Notes: generated by a model not told the origin, from the letters alone. Positions 53,444 to 63,851 are shown, counted from the first letter of the stretch. The stretch is DNA of 64,000 nt from Olleya aquimaris (GCF_003259525.1 NZ_QLLO01000007.1:83916-147915); one strand, 5' to 3'. Numbers and translations: made by a program.

Positions 53444-55216
53444 TTAAGCCACCTTTTCTGCTTGCAAAAACTGCACTTCGTACAAGTTTTTATAATACCC
53501 ATTATCTTTTTTAAGTAACTCTTGATGCGTCCCTTGCTCTACAATTTGACCAGCATCCATCACAATAATATTATCTGCTTTTTGGATAGTTGCTAATCTG
53601 TGGGCAATAACAATAGATGTACGACCTTTTGTTATTTTCTCGGTAGCATTTTGTATTAACTGTTCAGAATAAGAATCTACAGAGGATGTAGCTTCATCTA
53701 AGACTAAAATACTTGGATTAGTCACATAGGCACGCAAAAACGAAATAAGTTGACGTTGTCCAGAAGACAGCATCACACCACGCTCTTTAACATTATAATG
53801 GTAACCGTTTGGTAAACTCATAATAAAATCGTGGATTCCAATATCCTTTGCTGCTTTAACTACTTGATCTTCGGTTATATTAGGATTATTTAAAGTAATG
53901 TTATTTAAAATAGTATCTGCAAACAAAAATACATCTTGTAACACCACAGCAATTTGCTGTCTTAATGAGACTAAAGTATAATCTTTAATGTTTGTATTGT
54001 CTATGTTGATGTCTCCAGAATTTATTTCGTAAAAACGATTTAATAAATTAATAACTGTACTTTTCCCAGCTCCTGTCGCACCTACAATAGCAACTGTCTC
54101 TCCTGCTTTGACGTTAAAAGAAATTCCTTTTAACACTTCTTCATCTTTAACGTAACTAAAATGCACGTTGTTAAAGTTGATATGACCTTCAAAATTGTCT
54201 GCAATCAAATTACCTGAATTATCAATATGTGACGTGGTATCTAAAATTTTAAAGACTCTGTTTGAGGCTATCATTCCCATTTGAAGGGTATTAAACTTAT
54301 CTGCTATTTGACGTAATGGTCTAAATAACATAGGAATCATAGTAATAAACATAAACAATGCACCAGGTGTGACATTACTACCTTCAACCAAAATATTTAA
54401 TCCACCATACCACACCACTAGACCTGTGGTTAACGAGCCTAAAAATTCTGCTATCGGAAAGAAAATAGAGTTATACCAAACCGTTTTTAACCAAGCTTTT
54501 TTATGACGGTTATTTATTTCTTTAAAGTTTTTATATTCTGTGTCTTCACGTGTAAACAATTGTAAAATTTTCATACCAGTCACACGTTCTTGCACAAACG
54601 AGTTTAGATTGGACACTTCATTACGCACATCTTCAAACGCACGCTTCATGTAACGTTGGAAAATTTTTGTAGCAAATAACACTATTGGTAAAGTCACAAA
54701 AACAATTAAGCTTAATTGCCAATTGTAATACAACATAGCACCAGAAATAACCACCATAACTAGTAAATCTCTGATAATTGTAAATAAGCCATCACCAAAA
54801 ACAGACGATATACGCTCCATGTCTGTTACTGCTCTTGTAATTAACACACCAACTGAAGAGGTGTTAAAATATTTCATCTTAAAGCTTAGAATATGGTCAA
54901 ATAGTTTTACACGAATGTCTTTTACCATTTTTAACCCTAACCAAGATGAATAAAAAATAAAAAACCACTGAAACACGACTTGAGCCACCAACAAGCCTAT
55001 CATTAAAATAATTAAATACAGAAAGCCTTTAAAGTCGTTTTTAACTAAATGCTCGTCAATAATTTCTCTAAGTAACACAGGAGTAGCAATACTTAAAGCT
55101 CCTAAAATTAATACTGAAATGATTAAGCTATAAAATACTGTTCTGTATGGTTTGGTGTATTTAAACAAGCGTTTAAATAAGCCTAGATCAAATATGTTTT
55201 CTTTAGTTTTTGTCAT
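53444..55216 (-). CDS. ABC exporter, fused permease-ATPase (MsbA-like)
   Basis: 590 aa. Six membrane helices in the first about 320 residues, then the nucleotide-binding domain with Walker A GATGAGKST (about 379-387), Q-loop VVLQDVFLF, signature LSSGQRQLI (about 481-489), Walker B ILVLDEATSSVD and the His-switch AHRLATI. It is a half-transporter that dimerises to export lipids, drugs or peptides. Substrate unknown. Converges on cdaA with a 2-bp gap. Confidence 0.92.
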   Translation of the reverse strand: MTKTKENIFDLGLFKRLFKYTKPYRTVFYSLIISVLILGALSIATPVLLREIIDEHLVKNDFKGFLYLIILMIGLLVAQVVFQWFFIFYSSWLGLKMVKDIRVKLFDHILSFKMKYFNTSSVGVLITRAVTDMERISSVFGDGLFTIIRDLLVMVVISGAMLYYNWQLSLIVFVTLPIVLFATKIFQRYMKRAFEDVRNEVSNLNSFVQERVTGMKILQLFTREDTEYKNFKEINNRHKKAWLKTVWYNSIFFPIAEFLGSLTTGLVVWYGGLNILVEGSNVTPGALFMFITMIPMLFRPLRQIADKFNTLQMGMIASNRVFKILDTTSHIDNSGNLIADNFEGHINFNNVHFSYVKDEEVLKGISFNVKAGETVAIVGATGAGKSTVINLLNRFYEINSGDINIDNTNIKDYTLVSLRQQIAVVLQDVFLFADTILNNITLNNPNITEDQVVKAAKDIGIHDFIMSLPNGYHYNVKERGVMLSSGQRQLISFLRAYVTNPSILVLDEATSSVDSYSEQLIQNATEKITKGRTSIVIAHRLATIQKADNIIVMDAGQIVEQGTHQELLKKDNGYYKNLYEVQFLQAEKVA

Positions 55217-55248
55217 ATTTACTTTTCGTAATTACGAAAATATATAAA

Positions 55249-56001
55249 TTATTCTTCTTTTAGTCTTATGTCTTCAGGATACGCTACTTCTGTTAAATAT
55301 AAACCATGTGCTGGAACAGAAAATCCTGCTTCACTCCTATTTTTTGAAGCTATTATAGTATGCATATCTTCAACTTGTAATTTACCAATTCCAACCTGAA
55401 TTAACGTCCCTACAATTGCACGAACCATGTTACGTAAAAATCGGTCTGCTTTTATGGTAAAATGCAATTCGGCTTCAATGACTTGCCAATGGGCTTTCAT
55501 TATTACACAATTATACGTCTTTACATCAGTATTTGTTTTTGAAAAGCATTGAAAATCTTTATACTTAAATAGAATTTCTGAGGCTTCCTGCATCTTTTTA
55601 ACGTCAAGAGTCTGCTTAACGTAATAAGCAGCATCGACATTAAAAGGGTTTTTCTGCAATGCAATTCGATATAAATAGGCTCTACTTAAAGCATCAAATC
55701 TGGCATGTGCGTCTTCTTTAACTTTAAATATTGAACAAATAGCAACATCATTTGGTAAAAAAGAATTGAGTTTAAATTTAAGTGCTGTAAAATCTAAAAC
55801 CAAATCTGTATCAAAATGTGCAAACAATTGTTTGGCATGTACACCAGCATCTGTACGTCCTGCTCCCATAACTGCAATAGTTTCACCTAAAATTGTTGAC
55901 AATGCTTTTTCAACAACTTCTTGAACAGAAATAGCATTGGGCTGATTTTGCCAACCATGATAATTTGATCCATTGTATGAGAGTTCTATAAAATAGCGCA
56001 A
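55249..56001 (-). CDS. truA: tRNA pseudouridine(38-40) synthase
   Basis: 250 aa. Catalytic Asp51 in GAGRTDAGVHAKQ, and the TruA landmarks YNGSNYHGWQNQP and FLRNMVRAIVGTLIQVG. It isomerises uridines 38-40 in the anticodon arm of many tRNAs. Lies upstream of the ABC exporter on the same strand (32-bp gap), so possibly co-transcribed. Confidence 0.95.
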   Translation of the reverse strand: MRYFIELSYNGSNYHGWQNQPNAISVQEVVEKALSTILGETIAVMGAGRTDAGVHAKQLFAHFDTDLVLDFTALKFKLNSFLPNDVAICSIFKVKEDAHARFDALSRAYLYRIALQKNPFNVDAAYYVKQTLDVKKMQEASEILFKYKDFQCFSKTNTDVKTYNCVIMKAHWQVIEAELHFTIKADRFLRNMVRAIVGTLIQVGIGKLQVEDMHTIIASKNRSEAGFSVPAHGLYLTEVAYPEDIRLKEE

Positions 56002-56042
56002 GAAAGCTGTATTTTTACATTTAAAAAAGCAAAGATAATTTT

Positions 56043-56062
56043 ATTCCTGCGAAGGCAGGAAA
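56043..56062. repeat. Palindromic repeat ATTCCTGC-N4-GCAGGAA, copy 3
   Basis: Same element as 47403 and 47523 with one arm base changed. Confidence 0.65.
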
Positions 56063-56105
56063 CTTTTTAATAAAATTAAGATACTGTAAAACGTTAGTTT
56101 TAAAG

Positions 56106-56600
56106 ATGAAAAAAATCCTGTTACTCTCAGATACACATAGTTATATTGATGACACTATTTTAAAGCACGTCAAACAAGCGGACGAAGTCTGGCATGCTGG
56201 AGATATTGGGGACTTAAACGTCACAGACCAAATTAAACAATTAAAACCTTTACGTGCGGTTTGGGGAAATATAGATAATGATAAAGCGCGTGCAGAGTTC
56301 CCAGAACACAACAGATTTACTATAGAAGGTGTTGATGTTTGGATCACACACATTGGTGGTTATCCAAACAGGTATAATATTAGAGTGAGAGATGAAATAG
56401 AAGCTAATCCACCAAAACTATTTATTTGTGGACATTCCCATATCCTAAAAGTGATGCCAGACAAAAAATTAGGTTTATTACATATGAATCCAGGAGCAAT
56501 CGGAATTCATGGGTTTCATAACGTAAGAACAATGCTTCGATTTACTATAGACAATGGTAAAATTGACCATTTGGAAGTGATTGAATACCCTAGAAAATAA
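56106..56600 (+). CDS. YfcE/MJ0936-type metallophosphoesterase
   Basis: 164 aa calcineurin-like phosphoesterase. Metal-binding motifs in order: LSDTHSYID (5-13), HAGDIGDL (about 31-38), WGNIDND, ITHIGGYP and CGHSHI, then LLHMNPGAIG. Small members act on phosphodiesters of unknown identity. Single gene with a terminator directly after the stop. Confidence 0.9.
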   Translation: MKKILLLSDTHSYIDDTILKHVKQADEVWHAGDIGDLNVTDQIKQLKPLRAVWGNIDNDKARAEFPEHNRFTIEGVDVWITHIGGYPNRYNIRVRDEIEANPPKLFICGHSHILKVMPDKKLGLLHMNPGAIGIHGFHNVRTMLRFTIDNGKIDHLEVIEYPRK

Positions 56601-56631
56601 AAAACCCAAAGCTTTCACTTTGGGTTTTTTT
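56600..56631 (+). terminator. Terminator after the phosphoesterase gene
   Basis: AAAACCCAAAG / CTTTGGGTTTT stem, T7 tail; also placed to end the convergent DUF4293 gene. Confidence 0.85.
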
Positions 56632-56658
56632 CGCACTAATACTACTAAGATGTTAGGT

Positions 56659-57072
56659 TTAACGTAAACGATCTACAGATTTTACAAGATCTTCATCCCT
56701 CTTAATGGCTCTATTTGATAAAATCAAAAAGACGATAGAAATAACAGGAAGGAAAATCGCAACACCTTTCTCAGAAACATCATTTGCTTCTCCAGATGCG
56801 GTTAGTATTCGATACACGAAAAATCCTAGTAAAATTAAGTTTAATATCTGATTGAGTCGTCCCAACATAAATTGAGACTTTCTGTTTTTGTAACTAAATA
56901 TTGAAATTAATGCTAATAACGCAGACCCTAAGAACAAACCAAAAATAACCAGTTCGTCTTTAGCAAAGATAACAACCTCATTTGCAGTGGTCCATAAATC
57001 AAAGACAAAAATCAATCCGCCAGAGATTGAAGCAACTACTAATAGGTATACTGTTTGAATGCGTTGTAACAT
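56659..57072 (-). CDS. DUF4293 membrane protein
   Basis: 137 aa from ATG 57072 (MLQRIQTVYLLVVASISGGL), the usual start of DUF4293; a longer frame to 57105 adds an unconserved piece. Four membrane helices, then a basic C-terminus (SNRAIKRDEDLVKSVDRLR). Family typical of Bacteroidota, function unknown, frequently beside rho as here. Confidence 0.85.
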   Translation of the reverse strand: MLQRIQTVYLLVVASISGGLIFVFDLWTTANEVVIFAKDELVIFGLFLGSALLALISIFSYKNRKSQFMLGRLNQILNLILLGFFVYRILTASGEANDVSEKGVAIFLPVISIVFLILSNRAIKRDEDLVKSVDRLR

Positions 57073-57282
57073 TTTTAAAGTTTCAAAATAAAAATTGAAC
57101 GACAAAAATATAGTTTCTTTTATAAATATTGAATAAAAAATTAAAATAAAAGTTGTATTATTGCAGTAACGTTATGCAACACTCACACTAGCAGAACGTT
57201 AATTCTTCAGAAGTTTATCTTATTTTCTTCAAGAAATAATCAATTCAAAAAAAACTATTTTACATAAGTTAATTCAACATCA

Positions 57283-58935
57283 ATGTTTGAAATCTCACAA
57301 TTAAAAGAAATGAAGCTACCTGAATTACAGGATATAGCTAAAAAATTGAGCGTCCCAAAATTTCGTTCACTTAAAAAACTAGATTTAGTATATAAAATAC
57401 TAGATAAACAAGCAGCAGATCCAAAAGCTGTTTTAGAGGTTAAAAAGGATGATGCTCCTGCTAAACAAGCACCAGCAAAACCTGCACAACAAAAACCTAA
57501 AAGAGCACGAGTTACTAAACCTGCACCTCAAAAAGACAATGCTAACCAACCAAAGTTAGATTTAAAGTCTGAGCCAGAAACCAAAGATAAATCTCAAGAT
57601 ACTGCTCCAGAAAAACCACAACAAAAAAAGCCTGTGCATAATCACCAAAAAAACAAGCAGGCTAACGACAATAAAGACGATAAACAAAAAGATAATAAGC
57701 AACAAAATCGTCCAAAACACAACAATCAAAAAAATCAAAAAAATAGTAATCAAAAAAATGGTAATCAACATAATGGTAACAAAGACAACCGTAACCGTTA
57801 CAGAGAACCAGATTTTGAATTTGACGCTATCATAGAAAGTGAAGGAGTTTTAGACATCATGCAAGATGGTTATGGGTTTTTACGCTCATCAGATTACAAC
57901 TATTTATCATCTCCAGATGATATTTATGTATCACAATCTCAAATCCGTTTATTTGGATTAAAAACTGGAGATACGGTTTTAGGACATGTACGCCCTCCTA
58001 AAGAAGGTGAAAAATACTTCCCTTTAATAAAAGTTAGTAAAATCAATGGTCAAAACCCTAACGTGGTTAGAGATCGTGTTGCTTTCGAGCATTTAACACC
58101 ATTATTCCCGCAAGAAAAATTTAATATTGCCGAAAAACAAAGTACCATTTCTACTAGAATCATGGACTTGTTTTCTCCAATAGGAAAAGGACAACGTGGT
58201 ATGATTGTGTCACAACCAAAAACTGGTAAAACTATGTTATTAAAGGATGTGGCTAATGCAATTGCTGCAAACCATCCTGAAGTCTATCAAATGATTTTAC
58301 TAATAGACGAGCGTCCTGAAGAGGTAACAGACATGCAACGTAATGTGCGTGGAGAAGTTATTGCCTCTACGTTTGATAAAGAAGCACATGAGCATGTAAA
58401 AATTGCTAATATCGTGTTAGAAAAAGCAAAACGATTAGTTGAGTGCGGACACGATGTAGTAATCCTTTTAGACTCTATTACACGTTTAGCTAGAGCATAC
58501 AATACAGTACAACCAGCATCAGGAAAAATATTATCTGGTGGTGTCGATGCTAATGCACTACACAAACCAAAACGTTTCTTTGGAGCTGCACGTAATATAG
58601 AAAATGGTGGATCACTTACAATTATTGCAACAGCATTAACAGAAACTGGTTCTAAAATGGACGAAGTAATCTTTGAAGAATTTAAAGGTACAGGTAATAT
58701 GGAGCTACAATTGGATCGTAAGATTTCTAATCGTCGTATTTTCCCTGCAATAGATTTAACATCGTCTAGTACACGTCGTGATGATATATTATTAGATGAA
58801 ACCACAATACAACGTATGTGGGTAATGCGTAAATACTTAGCAGATATGAATCCTGTAGAAGCTATGGAGTTTATAAACGATCGTTTTAAACAAACCAGAA
58901 ACAACGAAGAGTTTTTAATCTCTATGAATGGTTAA
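57283..58935 (+). CDS. rho: Transcription termination factor Rho with long low-complexity insert
   Basis: 550 aa against 419 in E. coli. Rho_N helices (1-45), then a Lys/Asn/Gln-rich disordered segment (about 48-175), the cold-shock-like RNA-binding domain (about 178-250, [20 protein letters not shown]) and the hexameric ATPase with P-loop QPKTGKTM (311-318) and [12 protein letters not shown]. It ends transcription at Rho-dependent sites. Bacteroidota Rho proteins often carry such inserts. An open frame antisense to its 3' half is a shadow. Confidence 0.95.
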   Translation: MFEISQLKEMKLPELQDIAKKLSVPKFRSLKKLDLVYKILDKQAADPKAVLEVKKDDAPAKQAPAKPAQQKPKRARVTKPAPQKDNANQPKLDLKSEPETKDKSQDTAPEKPQQKKPVHNHQKNKQANDNKDDKQKDNKQQNRPKHNNQKNQKNSNQKNGNQHNGNKDNRNRYREPDFEFDAIIESEGVLDIMQDGYGFLRSSDYNYLSSPDDIYVSQSQIRLFGLKTGDTVLGHVRPPKEGEKYFPLIKVSKINGQNPNVVRDRVAFEHLTPLFPQEKFNIAEKQSTISTRIMDLFSPIGKGQRGMIVSQPKTGKTMLLKDVANAIAANHPEVYQMILLIDERPEEVTDMQRNVRGEVIASTFDKEAHEHVKIANIVLEKAKRLVECGHDVVILLDSITRLARAYNTVQPASGKILSGGVDANALHKPKRFFGAARNIENGGSLTIIATALTETGSKMDEVIFEEFKGTGNMELQLDRKISNRRIFPAIDLTSSSTRRDDILLDETTIQRMWVMRKYLADMNPVEAMEFINDRFKQTRNNEEFLISMNG

Positions 58936-58956
58936 TACTCAATTTATATAAAACAC

Positions 58957-58990
58957 AAAGCCTTAATTTAATCGTTAAGGCTTTTTTTTT
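58957..58990 (+). terminator. Terminator of rho
   Basis: AAAGCCTTAA / TTAAGGCTTT stem, T10 tail. Confidence 0.88.
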
Positions 58991-58991
58991 T

Positions 58992-59103
58992 GGGCGTTAC
59001 CCTACTTCGCAAAAAAAGCTACGTAGCGTCGCGCTATCCATTACTAGTTTTGGCTCGAAGCGTACGCTCGCCAAAAGCTAACCATTACTATCACTATCGC
59101 AAC
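58992..59103. repeat. Dispersed repeat, GGGCGTTACCC family, copy 2 (plus orientation)
   Basis: GGGCGTTACCC, GTCGCGCTATCCATTACTA, ACTATCACTATCGCAAC in the same order as in copy 1 (46520-46636), with different hairpins between. Confidence 0.7.
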
Positions 59104-59154
59104 TACCAAAAGACAGTATTAATTTTTTTTAACTATGACTACCAAAGTTTAAAG

Positions 59155-59184
59155 CAAAAAAAAACGCTTCAAATATTGAAGCGC
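59155..59184 (-). terminator. Terminator of rpsT
   Basis: CGCTTCAA / TTGAAGCG stem with A9 on the plus strand. Confidence 0.85.
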
Positions 59185-59210
59185 TTATATTATTATATAA
59201 CTAAAGCTAA

Positions 59211-59462
59211 TTATAAAGCAGCTACGTGCTTTGCTAAACTAGATTTTAAGTTAGAAGCTTTATTTGCGTGAATCACGTTTTTCTTAGCTAACTTATCTAA
59301 CATAGATACAACAGATGGGAATAAAGCCTCAGCTTCTTTCTTGTTATCCATCTCACGTAACTTTTTAATTGCGTTACGAGTCGTTTTGTGCTGATACTTG
59401 TTTCTTAAACGCTTAGCTTCGTTACTTCTAATTCTTTTTAACGCTGACTTATGATTTGCCAT
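59211..59462 (-). CDS. rpsT: Ribosomal protein S20
   Basis: 83 aa. [20 protein letters not shown] is the standard S20 start, with three basic helices. It binds 16S rRNA in the 30S body. It lies 30 bp downstream of tRNA-Glu with no terminator or promoter between, so both probably come from the promoter at 59583-59613. Confidence 0.96.
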   Translation of the reverse strand: MANHKSALKRIRSNEAKRLRNKYQHKTTRNAIKKLREMDNKKEAEALFPSVVSMLDKLAKKNVIHANKASNLKSSLAKHVAAL

Positions 59463-59492
59463 TTTGTTGTTTTTCTTTTTATTAAAAAATTG

Positions 59493-59564
59493 TAGCCCGT
59501 AGGGGAATCGAACCCCTCTTACCAGGATGAAAACCTGGCGTCCTAGCCGATAGACGAACGGGCC
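59493..59564 (-). tRNA. tRNA-Glu (anticodon TTC)
   Basis: 72 nt. Acceptor GGCCCGT pairs with ACGGGCT (one G-T pair), discriminator A at 59493. Anticodon arm CCAGG-TTTTCAT-CCTGG gives TTC, reading GAA/GAG. T arm GAGGGG-TTCGATT-CCCCT. CCA not encoded. Confidence 0.95.
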
Positions 59565-59582
59565 ATTTTGCTATTGAGAGCG

Positions 59583-59613
59583 CAAATATAAATTTAATAT
59601 TTAAATCTTGCAA
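59583..59613 (-). promoter_or_regulatory. Promoter of tRNA-Glu/rpsT
   Basis: Minus strand: TTG (59613-59611), 20 bp, TATATTTG (59590-59583). Identical -7 box and spacing to the tRNA-Arg promoter. Confidence 0.8.
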
Positions 59614-59713
59614 TCTTTTTCAAATAACCTTCAATGTTTCCATTGCGGATGCAAAAATACAACTATTTTTAAATGTTGCAACAACTAATTAAAAAAAATT
59701 AAAAAAAAATACA

Positions 59714-61192
59714 TTAATATGCTTTTGCAAACAACACACGTTGCTTAGATGTCGCACCAGTAAAGACACAAGCCCCATTTTCAGGTTTTCCATCAAGAGG
59801 TATACATCTAATAGTTGCTTTGGTTAATTCTTTAATTTTATCTTCTGTTTCTGCTGTACCATCCCAATGTGCAGAAATAAATCCGCCTTTAGTTTCTAAT
59901 ACTTCCTTAAATTCTTCAAAGGTATCAACTTCTGTTATGTGCGCATTTCTGAAGTCTAATGCTTTTTTAAATAACGTATCTTGTATTTCGGTCATTAATC
60001 CTTCAACTTTCTCAATTAAAGAATCTAAAGACACTACTTCTTTAGTTAAAGTATCGCGTCTTGCAAGCTCTACGGTACCATTTTCTAAATCTCTAGCTCC
60101 TATAGCAATTCTTAAAGGTACGCCTTGTAATTCGTGCTGAGCAAATTTAGCTCCAGGTCTAAACGTATCTCTGTTATCATATTTAACAGAAATATTTTTT
60201 GACCTTAAATCTTTCATTATACCATTGACTACATCTGTAATAGCTTCTAATTGTTCTTCATTTTTATAAATTGGAACAATAACGACTTGATTAGGCGCTA
60301 AATTTGGCGGTAACACTAATCCTTTGTCATCACTGTGTGTCATAATTAAAGCTCCCATTAATCTTGTTGACACTCCCCAAGACGTTGCCCATACATAATC
60401 CTGCTTTCCTTCTTTTGAAGTAAACTTAACATCAAATGCTTTAGCAAAATTCTGTCCTAGAAAGTGAGATGTTCCAGCTTGCAACGCTTTTCCGTCCTGC
60501 ATTAATGCTTCTATACAATAGGTTTCATCTGCTCCTGCAAAACGTTCGCTTTCTGTTTTTAATCCTTGTATTACAGGAATAGCCATAAAGTTTTCAGCAA
60601 AAGTAGCATAGACGTTATTCATTAATTCAGCCTCAGCTACAGCTTCTTTTTTTGTAGCATGAGCTGTATGTCCTTCTTGCCATAAAAACTCTGCAGTACG
60701 TAAAAATAATCTTGTACGCATTTCCCAGCGCACCACATTAGCCCATTGGTTTATTAATAATGGTAAGTCTCTGTAAGATTGTATCCATCCTTTGTAGGTA
60801 TTCCATATAATTGCTTCACTTGTAGGACGCACCACTAACTCTTCTTCTAACTTAGCTTTAGGGTCTACTCTTAATTTACCTGGTCTATCAGGATCATTTT
60901 GTAATCTGTAATGAGTAACTACTGCACATTCTTTAGCAAAACCTTCAGCGTTTTTCTCCTCTGCTTCAAACAAACTTTTAGGCACAAAAAGAGGAAAATA
61001 TGCATTTTGATGTCCTGTTTCCTTAAACATTCTATCTAATTCTGCTTGCATTTTTTCCCAAATAGCAAAGCCATAAGGTTTAATTACCATACAGCCTCTT
61101 ACAGCAGAGTTTTCTGCTAAATCTGCTTCAACTACCAATTCGTTATACCATTTGGAATAATTTTCGGCTCTACTTGTTAGTTTTTTACTCAT
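59714..61192 (-). CDS. proS: Prolyl-tRNA synthetase, eukaryote/archaeal-type (ProS type 3)
   Basis: 492 aa class II synthetase: [21 protein letters not shown] (motif 1 area), [40 protein letters not shown] (motif 2) and a motif 3 region with [20 protein letters not shown]. It lacks the editing insert of the E. coli-type enzyme, and its C-terminal zinc-like domain ends in a short KAY. It charges tRNA-Pro. Confidence 0.95.
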   Translation of the reverse strand: MSKKLTSRAENYSKWYNELVVEADLAENSAVRGCMVIKPYGFAIWEKMQAELDRMFKETGHQNAYFPLFVPKSLFEAEEKNAEGFAKECAVVTHYRLQNDPDRPGKLRVDPKAKLEEELVVRPTSEAIIWNTYKGWIQSYRDLPLLINQWANVVRWEMRTRLFLRTAEFLWQEGHTAHATKKEAVAEAELMNNVYATFAENFMAIPVIQGLKTESERFAGADETYCIEALMQDGKALQAGTSHFLGQNFAKAFDVKFTSKEGKQDYVWATSWGVSTRLMGALIMTHSDDKGLVLPPNLAPNQVVIVPIYKNEEQLEAITDVVNGIMKDLRSKNISVKYDNRDTFRPGAKFAQHELQGVPLRIAIGARDLENGTVELARRDTLTKEVVSLDSLIEKVEGLMTEIQDTLFKKALDFRNAHITEVDTFEEFKEVLETKGGFISAHWDGTAETEDKIKELTKATIRCIPLDGKPENGACVFTGATSKQRVLFAKAY

Positions 61193-61256
61193 ATACAGTA
61201 TTTTGGCACAAATATTGTGATTATGTTAAATAATAAAATAGTTCGACAAAACTAAC

Positions 61257-61264
61257 TATTTTTG
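61257..61264 (+). promoter_or_regulatory. Putative -7 box of the Trp-rich lipoprotein gene
   Basis: TATTTTTG, 29 bp before the ATG; no -33 TTG at the right spacing. Confidence 0.4.
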
Positions 61265-61293
61265 TAATGTTCAACAATTAAAAACAACATGTT

Positions 61294-62292
61294 ATGAAAT
61301 TAATTAACTACTTATCTAACAAAATACCTGCTTTTATGGTGCTTTTTGCTGTATTGGCGTTAAGCTCATGTGGCTCTTACCAATATGTTGGACAAACTAG
61401 CGATGGTATTTATGAAACTTCTACAGAAATAGAAATTCAAGAAACAGAAGCAAGACCAGTAGAAAATAACAATGATTACTACACTAATTATTTTAAAGAA
61501 AAAGCTTTAGAAGCTGAAATATATAGCGACTCTGATGATGTTTTTACTGATATAGATTCGTATCAAGGTACTTACGATGAAACTTTAGATGGTGAAAACC
61601 AAAATGGTGGTTGGGGAGCCTCTAACCAAAACGTCGTGATTAACGTTTATGATAATGGCTGGAACAACTATGGTTGGGGCTGGGACTATCCTTGGGGATG
61701 GAATAGCACTTGGGCTTGGAACAGACCTTGGGGCTTCAATCGTTGGGGTTGGAATAATTGGGGCTGGAATAATCCTTATGCTTGGAATTATGGATGGGGC
61801 TGGAATGCAGGATTTGGCTTTGGCTGGAACGCATGGTGCCCACCTTATTATGGCTATGCATACAATGGATTTTATAACAATAACTATTATAGAAGAGGAA
61901 TTGCTTACAACTCTGGTAGACGAGGAACATTAGCTAACAGAGGATCTGTTTTAAGCACAAGAAACTCTGTTACTAGACCAAGAACTAATACTACAACCAG
62001 ACCAAGAACAAATACAACTACACGACCTAGAACAAGTACAAACACTAGACCTAGAACTAATAGTACAAGACCAAGAACTAATACAACTAGACCTAGAAGT
62101 ACAAACTCTAGACCTAGAACCAATACAACTACACCTAGAAGTACTAATTCTAGACCTAGAACATCTACATCTACTCCTAGAAGAAACAACTCAACTCCTA
62201 GAACAAGTTCTCCTTCAAGAAGTAATTCTACAAGAAGTAGTTCTTCATCTAGAGGAAATAGTAGTGGTGGATCAAGAAGAGGAAGAGGTTAA
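61294..62292 (+). CDS. Trp/Asn/Gly-rich lipoprotein with Arg-Pro-Arg-Thr repeats
   Basis: 332 aa. Lipobox LALSSCGSY (Cys about residue 26), an acidic N-terminal part (about 30-100), a Trp-rich segment (about 105-185) built on WGWN/WNNWGWNNP-like repeats, a Tyr-rich stretch, then basic repeats TRPRTNT (about 225-300) and a Ser/Arg/Gly tail. The composition swings from acidic to aromatic to strongly basic. No enzyme fold is visible. It precedes ompP1 by 19 bp and may be co-transcribed. A surface adhesive or polyanion-binding role is only a guess. Confidence 0.8.
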   Translation: MKLINYLSNKIPAFMVLFAVLALSSCGSYQYVGQTSDGIYETSTEIEIQETEARPVENNNDYYTNYFKEKALEAEIYSDSDDVFTDIDSYQGTYDETLDGENQNGGWGASNQNVVINVYDNGWNNYGWGWDYPWGWNSTWAWNRPWGFNRWGWNNWGWNNPYAWNYGWGWNAGFGFGWNAWCPPYYGYAYNGFYNNNYYRRGIAYNSGRRGTLANRGSVLSTRNSVTRPRTNTTTRPRTNTTTRPRTSTNTRPRTNSTRPRTNTTRPRSTNSRPRTNTTTPRSTNSRPRTSTSTPRRNNSTPRTSSPSRSNSTRSSSSSRGNSSGGSRRGRG

Positions 62293-62311
62293 AATTTAAA
62301 AAAAATAGTTT

Positions 62312-63832
62312 ATGAAGAAATTAATTATGCTAGTCATAGGTACCCTATCTATGTCTATTAGTCAAGCACAAGATATAAATGATGCCCTAAGATATACTGA
62401 TGGAACTATCAAAGGTTCTGCTAGATTTCAAGCTATGGGTGGAGCATTTGGAGCATTAGGTGGAGATTTAAGTGCAATTAGTTTAAATCCTGCAGGTTCT
62501 GCTGTTTTTACGACCAGTTTTGCATCAATCTCTTTAGGTAGCGATAATAAAGACAATAACACTAATTATTTTAATGGCAACAGAAACTCATCAAACTCTA
62601 CAATAGACTTAACACAAGGTGGAGCAGTTTTTGTGTTCAAAAATCAAAATAATAATTCTCCTTGGAGAAAATTTTCGTTAGGATTAGCTTTTGATAATAC
62701 TAAAAATTATGAAGACGACTGGAGAGCAATTGGTACTGGTAATACAAGTATTGGAAATTATTTTTTAGCAAATGCTCAAGGATTACGTTTAGACGAAATC
62801 TCAGCATTTGATGGAGAAACTACATCGGAAGCCTATTCAGAAATAGGTAGTGCCTATGGATACCAACATCAACAAGCATTTTTAGGATATGATTCTTATA
62901 TATTAGAGCCTGACTCTTTTGATGATGATAATACCAATTACTCTAGTAATATTGCAGGTAACTCATTTCAGCAAAATTATTTATATACATCTACGGGTTA
63001 TAACGGGAAAATAAGTTTTAATATGGCTGCTCAATATGAAGATGATATTTATTTAGGGTTAAATCTTAATTCTCATTTTTTAAACTATAATCGTTTTACA
63101 AGCTTATTCGAATCTAATTCCAATGTAAATTCATCTGTAAGTGAAGTGTTGTTTGATAACACGCTTACAACAAATGGATCAGGATTTTCGTTTCAATTGG
63201 GAAGTATTTTTAAATTAACTAACGAGTTAAGAGCTGGTTTCACCTATGATTCTCCAACTTGGATGACCATAAGAGAAGAAACTACACAATATTTAGAAAC
63301 TTTGGTTTTAGACGATACCAATGGAGATTTTTATCAAATAGTAGATCCTAACATTTTAAATGTGTTTCCAAGCTACAGAATACAATCACCTAGTAAAATT
63401 ACAGGAAGCTTAGCCTATGTATTTGGAACACAAGGCTTAATTAGTTTTGATTATTCTAGAAGAGATTTTAGCAAAACAAAATTTAAACCAACTTCAGATG
63501 CTTATTTCGATCTACAAAATACGATAATTGAAAACACACTAACTGCAGCTTCTACTTATAGAATTGGTGCAGAATATAAAGTGAAACAATTTAGCTTTAG
63601 AGGTGGTTACAGATTTGAAGAAAGTCCTTACGCAGATGGAAGTACCATTGGAGATTTAACAGGATATTCGTTAGGTTTAGGCTATAATTTTAATTCTGTT
63701 AATTTAGATTTAGCTTACAGTAATTCTAACCAAGAGCGTAACGAACAACTTTATAATGTTGGTTTAACAAATGCTGCAAATATTAATAATGACAATACGA
63801 ACATTACATTGACCTTAGGTTTTAAATTATAA
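62312..63832 (+). CDS. OmpP1/FadL-family outer membrane protein
   Basis: 506 aa with signal peptide (about 1-19, SMSISQAQ). The N-terminal hatch GSARFQAMGGAFGALGGDLSAISLNPAGSAVF is typical of FadL-type long-chain fatty acid/hydrocarbon transporters, and the remainder shows amphipathic strands of a 14-strand barrel ending LTLGFKL with terminal aromatic/hydrophobic pattern. It takes hydrophobic compounds across the outer membrane. Its terminator is 20 bp after the stop. Confidence 0.92.
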   Translation: MKKLIMLVIGTLSMSISQAQDINDALRYTDGTIKGSARFQAMGGAFGALGGDLSAISLNPAGSAVFTTSFASISLGSDNKDNNTNYFNGNRNSSNSTIDLTQGGAVFVFKNQNNNSPWRKFSLGLAFDNTKNYEDDWRAIGTGNTSIGNYFLANAQGLRLDEISAFDGETTSEAYSEIGSAYGYQHQQAFLGYDSYILEPDSFDDDNTNYSSNIAGNSFQQNYLYTSTGYNGKISFNMAAQYEDDIYLGLNLNSHFLNYNRFTSLFESNSNVNSSVSEVLFDNTLTTNGSGFSFQLGSIFKLTNELRAGFTYDSPTWMTIREETTQYLETLVLDDTNGDFYQIVDPNILNVFPSYRIQSPSKITGSLAYVFGTQGLISFDYSRRDFSKTKFKPTSDAYFDLQNTIIENTLTAASTYRIGAEYKVKQFSFRGGYRFEESPYADGSTIGDLTGYSLGLGYNFNSVNLDLAYSNSNQERNEQLYNVGLTNAANINNDNTNITLTLGFKL

Positions 63833-63851
63833 AATCTATACTTGAATATTT

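Noticed and set aside
58287..58904. 205-aa ORF antisense to rho
   Set aside because: Lies fully inside a conserved gene and its product matches nothing I recognise.
61905..62189. 94-aa ORF antisense to the Trp-rich lipoprotein
   Set aside because: A shadow of the RPRTNT repeats (reads as repeated Leu/Val/Gly).
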